Part shown: in pieces, positions 18,884 through 30,600 of the stretch
Position numbering within the stretch: position 1 is the stretch's first letter
How the letters are laid out: the number at the start of each line of letters is the position of its first letter
Source: Cucumis sativus
Lineage: Eukaryota > Streptophyta > Magnoliopsida > Cucurbitales > Cucurbitaceae
Reading direction: 5' to 3'
NCBI RefSeq assembly: GCF_000004075.3
Contig: NC_026657.2
Location: forward strand, 7,502,001-7,566,000
DNA length: 64,000 nucleotides
Position numbers and translations under genes: made by a program
Notes under the pieces: model-generated
The model's database searches: none
The model's input: only the letters and a program-made list of their open reading frames with translations
What the model was told of the DNA's origin: nothing

Positions 18884-20814
18884 AATACCTTCTCTGCTCT
18901 ACCAGCATTTGAGAATTCTTCTTCGCTTTATTCAACTTATAAAGAAAACAAAAATTATTCTGTTTCAAAAGAGAACCCATTTGTTTTTGTTCACATATTC
19001 ACATTGGTTTGTTGTACTTGAAGACTCAAATTATGTGAGCTAGATAAACAGACCTTTCAAAGAATTGCACCATAGTTCTGTGTTGAATGAGAAGCTGGAA
19101 TAAAAAGCAGATTTGGTGCAATTCCATATGGTCACCAAATATATTTTAGAAAAATATGATTTGATTGCATGAAACCTTAATCTCTCATAGTTTCTCACCC
19201 ATACAATCTGACATAGCTTGATTACCATTTCAAATATTTCTCAACTCCACAATTGTTAAACACGAAAACTAATGTATGTATTGTGTTCTCGTTGGGAAAA
19301 CTCTTAGATTCTCGACGTTTTTGATAGTTTGTTCAAATCCGGCTGCACACATATTGGATTAGGATCTGATGGAAATCGTATCATTGTCGACAAGGCTATG
19401 TTTGAACAACATAGATTCGTCGATCATTCACTTATGTAGTTACTGCTCGAATGTGTGCCTCTGTTTGCTCCTTCCACTAGTAACTTTTGCTGTCTAATAT
19501 CCATTGTCAAACGTACTTCTATGTATTTATAATTCAAAAACAGTTAAAATGGTGTTATAATCTCATAGACCATGGTTAATATTTGTTCAAACAAGATAAC
19601 ACTTCATATTTGTTTTTCTATGTTAATTTGTGCTATGGATATAGTTTAATATTTTCGCATATTCCCAAACAATATTCTTTGAAGCAATTTGTCCCACGAG
19701 CACCTTTGGCTATTATTTCATGTCTCTTCTAATATCTCAATAGACTGTTTTGGATTTTGTTGATGATTGTGATTGATATGCAGTCTTAGAAATTGGATTT
19801 TTTCTTCTTCTTCTTCTTCTTGATATTAATATGTAATGAATTTTATATCATATTAAAAGACGTTGATCTTACCTACAATATGCCACTACCGACTAAAATT
19901 CCATCGACCCATTGATGATTATTTCATAAATAAAATACTCAATCATATTGATTTGATTAATATATCCATTCGCATGTAACTTAGACAATAAATCAATACG
20001 ATATTGTAAACGATTTTTTACGTTAATCTAATTCATTGTTTGTCATAAAACAACTTTTTAACCTTTTATCCTTGTGTGTTTAATAAATACATGTATTTTT
20101 TATTTTTAGTTTCTTATGCTAGCATTAATAACGAGAAGAATTACAATCTGACCTTCTAATCAAGTATAACTTGAAAAAAACACTTCTTGGAATAAAGAAC
20201 ACCCCACACGATATCCACAACTTTGTAATATAAATTTGTAAAAAATACAAAGATAATTACTAATGTGGTAAGTAGAGTATCAATCAAGAGAAATTATAAC
20301 TAATTAAAAAAAATGTTATATATAGTAAAATAGATTTTACAAACCTAATAGAATTTTATTGATTTTTTTTTATAGAGGGTGAATAATTTGTTTTTTTAAT
20401 ATTAAAAAAAAAACCCATCAATTTATTACAAACCCACAATCCAAAAAATGGTAAGATATTAAACTGTTTTTAGAAAAGCGTAGGAGTATTTATTGAAAAT
20501 CTAAAAAATTCCAAAATATTTTTGAAATAATTAGTGTTTTATAATTATATCGTTAAAAAACCCTAATTTTTTTTTATTACTCTTAAAAAAAATCTTAATT
20601 GTATTGTTTAAATTTAAATGTAAAAATATTTAATGTTTGTGCACTTTTGTGAAGCTTTCAAATATTTAAAACCTTTTACTTTCTAATTAATTGTTTGCAT
20701 TAACAGTAAATTAAAATTAACTCAGAAAATGTGTATTGGGAACAAAAGTGCAATTTCTTAACCATTAAAATACGTTGGCTGTTTCCTTACACCATCTTAT
20801 TCTTAAGTTGCATT
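18884..20814. other. Intergenic region between LIM copy 1 and KEA
   Basis: The first 300 bases are probably the LIM 3' UTR. The rest is AT-rich with a CTT run near 19804-19820 and several A/T homopolymers. I see no coding frame, structured RNA or recognisable transposon. Confidence 0.55.
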
Positions 20815-21615
20815 TCACGCGCGTAAGGAGCGCGCGTCATTGAGCGATTCGGAATATCCAACACACCGCAAGCGAATCAACGATGAGCCCATCGACCAGC
20901 GAAGGGCCATTTCAGTAAAATACCCCCGAAATATCAACCTGAGAGCTTGGTGGCTCTTCTCGGCCAATTTTTCTTTTTCATTTTCCCACCAATCCAACGC
21001 TAAAACTCTAATTCACTCCATAAATTTTCCTTCTAATTTCTTTTCAATTTCTCTCCATTGTATGTAACTACTGGACTGTGATTACCCGGAGCTTTCTCAG
21101 TCGCCGCCGACGTTTCATCATTGGTTTCTCAGCCTTTAACATCGGTTTGTTCGTGTTTTGTGTTGAAGTATAGTTTTAATATGTGTGGATACTTCGTTTT
21201 TGGATACAAACGTTTTCTGAATGTGTTTTTGTAGCTTATGTGTGTGGTTTTCTTAATCTACTGGCTGCGGTTTGGATTTGATTGTGTTACTGTGTAGTTT
21301 TGTGCTCCGTTTGAGCAGTTGTATGTGTTCTAGATTGATTTGTTTTGAATTGAATGCATAAGTGACTGATATGGATTAGTGGAATGATGTTCAGGTTAAC
21401 GATTTAACATGCATGCTTATGGTTTTAGGGTTGTGGCAAGGTCTGGTTGATGGTTTTTATCTGCATTTCATGTGCGGTTATTTTTTATTTATTTATTTTA
21501 TTTTTATTTTGTTTGACCAGGTGTTTGACTGATTGTCAACGGTAGTTGAATGATTGGCATGAGTATGTAATCGAACACTGGGTTTTGGAAAGACTTGACT
21601 CATATTCCTGGAACC
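20815..21615 (+). promoter_or_regulatory. KEA 5' leader region with probable UTR intron
   Basis: A short GC-rich palindromic patch (CGCGCG at 20819-20840) opens a leader of higher complexity running to about 21150. A poly-pyrimidine stretch and CCAG acceptor near 21521 suggest a 5' UTR intron of a few hundred bases. No competing coding frame is convincing. The donor position is uncertain. Confidence 0.4.
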
Positions 21616-24600
21616 ATGGATTTATCTTGTAGTACTTGGAAGCAAAATGTGTTACGTGGTAGTGAAAGAACATATTGCAAGACGTTGGAACAGTTTGGTC
21701 CCAGCCGTGTGCTTAGAAATAGAATTTTTGATGCTAAGTTGACTGGTGGTTCAAGAGTGAGTTATAAAGTGCCTAAGAAGAGAAACAGAATTGTAGCTTC
21801 TAGTGATTCCAATCATCTGAGTCTGGTTTGTGCCACCAAGTTCGACAGGGCTTTGCAACTTTTTACGCACAAGAGATTCTTGAACTGGAACAATAAGATA
21901 AGTGGACGGGGGATGGGTATGGTTCATTTAGAGTGCCAAAACAATGATTCTTTAGCATTTATTGATGGAAATGGCAGAAATATTGAATATGTAAATTCTG
22001 GTGATGAGGGGTCCAGTTCTGGGCCTACTGATGGTGTAGGGTCAGCTGGTTCCAGAGAAGTGGGTGGAGAAGCAGAAACAGTTGAAACAAACATACCGAC
22101 TGTTGATGAGCTCAGAGAATTGCTGCAAAAGGCCATGAAAGAACTGGAAGTTGCGAGACTTAACAGCACAATGTTTGAGGAGAGAGCCCAAAAAATTTCA
22201 GAAGCAGCAATAGCTTTGCAAGATGAAGCAACCATTGCTTGGAATGATGTGAACTCTACTCTTGATTCTGTACAACTGATAGTGAACGAAGAATATGCTG
22301 CCAAAGAAGCGGTTCAAAAGGCAACCATGGCTCTTTCATTAGCAGAGGCAAGGCTTCAGGTGGCAATCGAGTCACTGGAGCTGGCAAGAAGAGGAAGCGA
22401 TTTTCCGGAAACATCAATGGATATTGATGGCAACGAAGATCAAGAATCATTGTTAGTTGCTCAAGAGGACATCACAGAATGCCGAGCAAATTTAGAAATC
22501 TGTAATGCAGAATTGAAGCGCTTACAGAGTAAGAAGGAAGAGTTACAGAAGGAAGTGGACAAGTTGAACGAGTTAGCTGAAAAAGCACAATTGAATGCAT
22601 TGAAAGCTGAAGAAGATGTGGCAAATATAATGCTTTTGGCTGAGCAAGCTGTTGCTTTTGAACTCGAGGCTGCCCAAAGGGTCAATGATGCTGAAAGAGC
22701 ATTACAGAAAATGGAGAAATCTTTATCAAGTTCTTTTGTTGACACTCCAGACACCACTCAGGGGTCAAATGTAATTGAAGAAGTTGAGAACGAGGATAAC
22801 AAGGCAGTTCTAGAATTTTCTGGTGATATTTCAGTTGAAATGGATAGAGAGTTGCCACTTAATGGTGATTCCTTATCAATCAAGTCTCTGCCAGGTAGCC
22901 TTTCAGATTCTGAAGGCTCTGATCAACCATATTACTTAAGCGATAGCGAGATTGGAAAATTAAGTTCAGACTCTGCAAAGGAGGTTGAATCTGGAGCAGA
23001 GAAGTCTATTGTGAGTCAAACAAAAAAGCAGGAAACACAGAAGGATTTGACAAGAGAAGGCTCACCTTTAAACTCCCCCAAGGCTCTATTGAAAAAATCC
23101 TCTCGCTTTTTTTCAGCATCATTCTTTTCGTTTACAGTTGATGGGACAGAGTTCACTCCAGCATTAGTTTTCCAGGGTCTCCTGGATTCCACCAAAAAGC
23201 AATTGCCGAAGCTAATTGTTGGAGCAGTACTATTAGGAGCAGGGTATGTGCCAACATACTCCTTAACCCTTATCATTTCTGCATTTGACTCTAAAAGAGT
23301 GTGAAGGCTCCTAAAGATTGTTCTTACAAGTACATTGCTAATTGCTCAGTTTAACAAGTATGTTTCATCATATTGATGAAAGCAAAATATTGCACCAACA
23401 TTCTTCTTCTCCAGGAATCGTAGAAAGAAAATATTTTTGTATCTGGTTTGTATTTGAAACTGTAACTGTGGTTGACACCTCAACCAAAGTAAAAAACAAA
23501 AATAAATTTATGAGCCTTTTCCTTTTTAAAAAACCACACTGGCTGCATAAGCATGGAATATTGGTATATTGGTTCCCATTGTGGACAATACTATGCACTT
23601 TTGTTTTGTTGTTGTGTACAGAGAAGAGATTGCTTCGCATAGTCACTAAATGTTAAATTTATCACAGGATTGCTATCTTTGCAAATCGACCAGACAGGAG
23701 TTCTCAGATGATTCTGCAGCCTGATGTTGTCACTATTAGCACCGATGATGTTTCCTTGGACACAAAGCCCTTATTTCAACAATTGAGGAAACTTCCTAAA
23801 AGAGTGAAGAAGTTAATTTCACAGATTCCCCATCAAGAGGCATGTATTTCACTCGTTGATATGTTTCAGAGTTGAGAATTTTGGTGATAGTAACTTTTAG
23901 TGTCATTGTCTATTTAAAATTTCAGGTGAATGAAGAGGAGGCTTCACTGTTAGACATGTTATGGCTGTTGCTTGCCAGTGTCATATTTGTGCCAACATTT
24001 CAGAAACTTCCTGGAGGTGAAAATGTTTTGCATACTTTTCTTTGTAGATTTGAGTTTCCTACTTGTCTGCTGGCTTGCTATTTTCTTTTTAAATGTCCTT
24101 AGGTTGACTGCTTTGAAGTTTTTGGTTTATTGAATATTGATATCATGGAAGAATTTTTTTTACTTGGCACCATTTAACTCAACTTTTGTGTGAGTCTACT
24201 ATGTGTTTGTGACATCAACTTCTGTTTCCCTAGAAAAAGGAAAAAGAAAAACTACTTGTGGAGACTAAGATAGGGATGGGCTTGTAGATTTCAAACTCTT
24301 TTTGCTGGAGTTATAGACATAGAAAATGTTGCTGGCTGTTTCATGATAAATTTTGTAGATGCATTTGGGTTAATTTATGTAAGGCTTTTTGGACAAGTTT
24401 ATTTACACGTTTGTCTCTTTATATTCAACCAACTGTGTATTTTGTTCAATGTTCTGTATAGGAAGCCCTGTCCTTGGGTACTTGGCTGCTGGTATTTTAA
24501 TTGGGCCATATGGTCTCTCCATAATCCGTCATGTGCATGGAACAAAAGCAATTGCTGAATTTGGAGTTGTTTTTCTCCTGTTCAACATTGGGCTGGAGGT

Positions 24601-27600
24601 GTTCCTTTTAATGAGTTGACTTTGTTTCTATTCCTTTATTCATTTACTTGCATTGTACTTTTAGAAGATTGAATCCAAGTTATTGTTTTTTCAGTTATCA
24701 GTTGAGAGGCTAAGTTCCATGAAGAAATATGTTTTTGGGTTAGGGTCTGCACAGGTGAATGTGAAATTCCATTCTTTTCTGTTATAGGGCCAAGCTTGGA
24801 TCTAGTGTCTAAGTGATCTACCTCAGGTATTTAACTCTGTTCACAAATGCAGGTTTTGGTTACAGCTGTAGTGGTTGGCCTGGTAGCTCACATGGTCTGT
24901 GGCCAGGCTGGCCCAGCTGCTATTGTCATTGGAAATGGATTGGCTTTGTCATCCACTGCTGTTGTCCTTCAGGTGTGATCATGGATAAGTATTTTTAACT
25001 TTGTAGCATTTTCTTTTATTGTACTTTTAACATTTTCACTTGGATAATAAAATTTTATGTCGTGTAAATTGGGATTCTGCTATAGTTCTTGATGGAGTCG
25101 TGCCTGAAACTAACTTTGACATCATTTAACTGAGTCTATGCCCATTGCCCAAGGACAAAATATTCTTCCGTGTCCATTGCTTATCTCTATTTGTTAATCT
25201 TGTGCAATTTTCTTGAATTTTTTTCTTTGCAATGGCTTTATATCACAAATGTACGAGGAAAGAGCATCAACCAATTTTTGTGATCCCAATATGCTTGAAT
25301 TCTCAGCATTAAAAGAATGTGCCCGTATTTTCTCAATCATTGTATACAAATAGTTATAATGTTTGCTAATCAGCACTTCTGTTAGTTGGGTGTTTTGGTG
25401 GGCTGGTTTTTCTTGTAAACTCTTGTATTCTTTCATTCTTTCTCTATGAAAGCAGTTCAATTCATAAAAAAATGTTTGCTAATCAGATGTCATTTAATGT
25501 ATATGGTCCATTAGCTCGTTCTTTCTGAAGTCTTCTACTTTTACAATGTCTAGTTACTTCTTGGGCTTTTTGTTAACCTAAACCACCTTTTGATCTTATG
25601 CTGATTTATGCATCCCTTCTCCGGAATTTAGGCAAATATTAACTCTCTTCTTAATTGATATTGTAGGCTATATACTTATAAGCCTACAAGGGACATTTTG
25701 GATGATATCAGCTTCGTTCATGGTCTCTTTTTGCAGGTGTTGCAAGAGCGAGGTGAGAGTACTTCACGACATGGGCGTGCCACATTTTCTGTCTTACTAT
25801 TCCAGGTATCTTGATTATTTGATTATTTCAATTGCCACGGTGGATGAGTTTATATCAAAACCTACTTGTCTGAAACTGAATAGGATCCTTACAAACACAA
25901 ATACCTAAGCTTGTTTTGCTCTTTAATTTCAGTGGTCAAACCTACATGAACTACTTCTGAAGTAAGAAAGTTTTGAACTGAGTGCATAATATGCAACATT
26001 TGGTTTACGGTTACTGTTTCGTCCTTCAATCTATTTTTGAATTTTGTTGTTGATGTGGAAAATCTGTAATATGAATGTTATCTGTTTCGATGGTCCCATG
26101 GCTAGGCCCAGTTTCTTTGTGTTTTTGGAAAAATAGAATTTTAATAACTAATTAAGAGATATGAGTTCAATCCATAGTGTCTACCCACCTAGGAATTAAT
26201 TTTTTATGAGTTTCCTTGACACCCAAATGTTGTCCGGTTAGGCCGGTTGTCTTGTGAGAATAGTCGAGGGGTGCGCAAATTGGCTCGAACACTCACGGAT
26301 ATAAAAATAAAACGTCATAATGTTTTGTTTCTACTGTTGTTCTGGCTTCAAGTTAACTTTTTTTCCCTTCTGTCCAGGATTTGGCTGTTGTGGTTTTGCT
26401 GATTCTCATACCTCTAATTTCACCTAATTCATCCAAAGGAGGGGTAACAACTTCTAATACGTCGTCTTATCCAGTGCATTTTTTTCCATTGTAACTTTGA
26501 TAACCTTATTACTCAGTAACAGAATTCAAATTTTACACTCCCTTAGCACTCTCTTGTTATATAATATATATATATTAAATTGATTTATTGATAGATTTTC
26601 TTAATTTCTTTTAACAAGAGTAAACAACCATTTTCTTAATTTATTAACTGAAGCATGTAAAATGTGAGATGCTGTTTGAATGTAGTTAATCTAAAATGTA
26701 TTTACCTAATGACATTTGTATTTGTCTGCTTTCCACTGCCGTCTATTTATTATAAATGGGAATCAGAATCAAGGTCTTCCTCCACTAGTATCACTTTGGG
26801 TTCTACAGTTATTATATGCTATTTATTTGGACCTGAATGTACATCTCCTACATTTTGGGAACTAAAATAAAACAAATCTGTACACCATGCTCTTTTTCAG
26901 ATTGGTTTTCAAGCCATCGCCGAAGCTCTTGGCCTGGCTGCTGTGAAGGCAATTGTTGCCATTTCTGCCATAATAGCTGGTGGGCGTCTGGTAGGTGATT
27001 CTATTTCTTACTAGCACGGAAGCTCTTATCCTCCCTGTTGTATATGGGTGTTGTTGAGATTGTATGATAGTCATGGTCTTCCCCTGGTAGTCTAAGAAAC
27101 ACCGCCAAAGTGTGCTGTAATTTGCATTTCGTTTTCTACTTATTTGTGTCATGGCTGACTGGAGTTTACTGATTTCATCTCTACCCCTCTCCCCTTTCTT
27201 TCACGTTTTCTTTCCTTTACATATTTTTAACATTTAAAATGCATGAAAACTAACCTCTGGATTGTTGAGCATTTCAAGTCTAGAAAGTATATCTTGAAAG
27301 TTGAAACCACATTTTCTATCAAATAGCCAATTTTAATCTGGACAAGAATTTACCTTACTAGTTACCTTCATGACTTTGAGAAGAATGATCTGTAACTTCT
27401 ATTAGACTCTTGTATTCAGCAAATTATTTTCTTACTTAAAAACAACAATTGTTTATGATATCCATAATAAATCTTGTGCCTTGTTTTCTAATTACTTCTT
27501 GTTGTTTCTCCTCCTAATTACAGCTACTACGACCAATTTATAAACAAATAGCTGAAAATCAAAATGCAGAAATATTCTCTGCCAACACACTACTTGTCAT

Positions 27601-30600
27601 TCTGGGAACTAGTCTACTTACTGCCAGGGTACTGATTTGCACTCTTTAAGATTTTTTTCAGTAACTGACTGAAATTATATTTCATTTGCTCATCTTCTTT
27701 TTTCTTCTTGGTTCCATTTTTGCATCCTCTGAGAGTAGGCCGGACTATCAATGGCGCTGGGTGCTTTTCTAGCAGGTTTACTTCTAGCAGAAACAGAGTT
27801 CTCCTTGCAGGTTGAATCTGATATTGCTCCATATCGTGGCCTTCTGTTGGGTCTCTTCTTCATGACGGTAGGTACTTCATGTTGGATACCTTTTCAGAAT
27901 AGTTAATGATGTCCTTCTATTGGACAGTTTAGGATGTCCCCCTGATGATGGCCTGCGTGCAAAAAGTAGTGGATTTGAACACTTGGATCTTAGGTTCTTA
28001 GCTGTATTAAGTTTGGCGGTAGTATGAGGTTTTGTTTACAAGAGACGTGCTATTAGAAAATAAACATGAATGAAAAAAGAAAAAAGAAGGGTCGAATGGA
28101 CAAAGATAAGACATCCTCTTGTTTGCCAAAGCCATATAAATTGCCGCATGATTTTGAAAATGTAATAGTGAAAAGGTAATAGTCACTGCACATCCTATGG
28201 AGCAACCTTATCAGAGCTTTCTTCTTCTTCCCACACTCTTTCTTTCTCTGTTTTTTTATGACGAAGAAAACAACCACTTTTTTTATGACAAGAAAATATT
28301 CTTTTATAGCTGTTTGATTCATTACTTTTCTTAGGCTGTGATTTGGTGTAAAATTTGCTCTCATTATTTTTTTTAATCTCTTAATTTTTCGTCCTTTTTA
28401 GGGTCATTAGGCAATCTGCCCTTATTTGTAACTTCATTGCATCAACAAAATTGTAGTTCTTAAAAAAGATCAATGGGGTTATGGTTGTTTATGTTCCTCG
28501 TTATTATCTTTTAAAGGAGAATAAATTCAAAATTCAATAGCTAAAGATCTATAAGCTAGGAAACAACTTAAATGAAAAATGGTTTTGACCTTTCAACTAG
28601 ACACCAATAAATTTTTCAATATGAAATTCTATGTTTAAATTCTTGTATCTTATTTTCTTCGTTGTCCACATGTTGAGACTTGTGAGAAAAACTAGTATTT
28701 GAATTTATACATAAGGGTTGTTGAAAAGAACAGGATAACTGTTTGCTTTTACACTTGGTGGTGATGGAAAAGACTTGGACTGAGGGTATTGTAAATCTGC
28801 CTTAAACGTTCTGATGTTTGAATCCCACCCTTCAATGTTGAACTCAAAAAAGGGAAAAAGAAAAAGACTGCGATAGAGTATGTCAGGATGGGGAAAACAG
28901 ACATGTAAAGACTATAGTGGTCTTGCCTGTTGGTGTCATTATAGCAGAGAGAGATAGTACATCTTCGGGGGAGAGAAAAAATGGATAGCTTTCTCCCAAA
29001 TTTTCTGCTATGCTGAGCTTACCATTGGTTGGAGACCAAGGAAGAGCTTGATTTTCCATGAAGTTCTTGAAAATTTCTACTGGGTCAGAAAATGACATAG
29101 GAAGAAGAAAGATAGATTCTGAAATCTTGAAACAAAGACGGACCTCTTGGAGTTTGTATAATTTTTTTAATTATATTATTTCCCTTGATTTGTGTCAAAA
29201 CTTGAAAGATTCTCTCTGCCTTTGTTTTTTCAAATTTTTTATCAAAAGGGGAAAAAAAAGCAAAAGAAAACAAATGAAGGTCAATCACGAATTCTTGGCC
29301 TCCACAGGTATCCATGTCATCCAAGTGTTTGTGTAAATTAATAATTATCGAGATCCTTGAGGAGGTTTTGCCCCTGTTAGGTTCCACATTGCTCTTTCTC
29401 ATTACTCTTTAGATCTTGTTTTGCTTGGTTGGACCTTCGTTTAGCTCCTAGATTGGGGTGTTTTTCCTTCTTTTAATTTACATATATTATTATTATTTAA
29501 TAAAATTAATAAAATTGATATGTTTTTATTTCTCCTCCATTTTTATGGTATTAATTACATCTTTCTCTGCTGAAGTTTGCGAAAAGTTATTTTAGTCTTC
29601 AATTACTGAGTAGCTGAAAGATATAGTACTGAATTGATATATTCTCACAATCTAGTGAAGGTGCATTGTCACAGTACAACATTGTGAATAATTGGTTTAG
29701 CTTCATATTGAAGTAATCTAATGATATGTTGGTTGTCCTTATAACATTACTTCTGCATAGAGATCTTTGGTCACTAATCTATCACATTTTCCTGGTTATT
29801 TTTTACTTTCAGGTCGGGATGTCTATCGATCCAAAACTTCTTTTTTCTAACTTTCCAGTTATCATGGGGTCTTTGGGACTTCTTATTGGTGGCAAGACTA
29901 TATTGGTTGCGCTGGTTGGTAGACTTTTTGGTATCTCAATCATATCTGCGATAAGAGTTGGGTTGCTTCTTGCTCCTGGTGGAGAATTTGCTTTTGTGGC
30001 ATTTGGTGAAGCTGTCAATCAGGTTATGTCCACATAGCTCACACGATTAGCGGATTCAAATGCTTAGCTTTATTATCCACAAACAATTCTTCCAGCTATT
30101 TTTTGATTTTTATGAAAAGCATTTATTGCAAGCCAAAGTTGGTAATTTTCATAAAAAGCGAAAGATTGGGTCGTTTCTCTAGTTTCATCCCCCCCACCCA
30201 AAAAAAAAAAAAAGTCGTTAACGAGTGTTTTCTACAGGGTATAATGTCTTCTCAACTATCCTCTTTACTGTTTCTTGTTGTGGGAATTTCAATGGCCCTT
30301 ACACCCTGGCTGGCTGCTGGCGGTCAGTTAATTGCTTCCCGGTTTGAGCAGCATGATGTCCGGAGTTTATTGCCTGTTGAAAGTGAGGTACAATACTAAC
30401 GTGAAAAGAGATTTCCCTTTAAAAGTCGTGAACCCTCACGGGAAAGTTTTTAGGCATAGTTTTATATCCACTTTTAAAGGTTTCTTCCTAGGCGAGGCAC
30501 ATGTTGATAGTGCCAATAGAGTTGGCCGTTTATCATGTTATATTATTTTTTTTAGGGGAAGTAGTGTTTTTTTAGTTTTCTTTGTTTGAGGTCAATTTAT

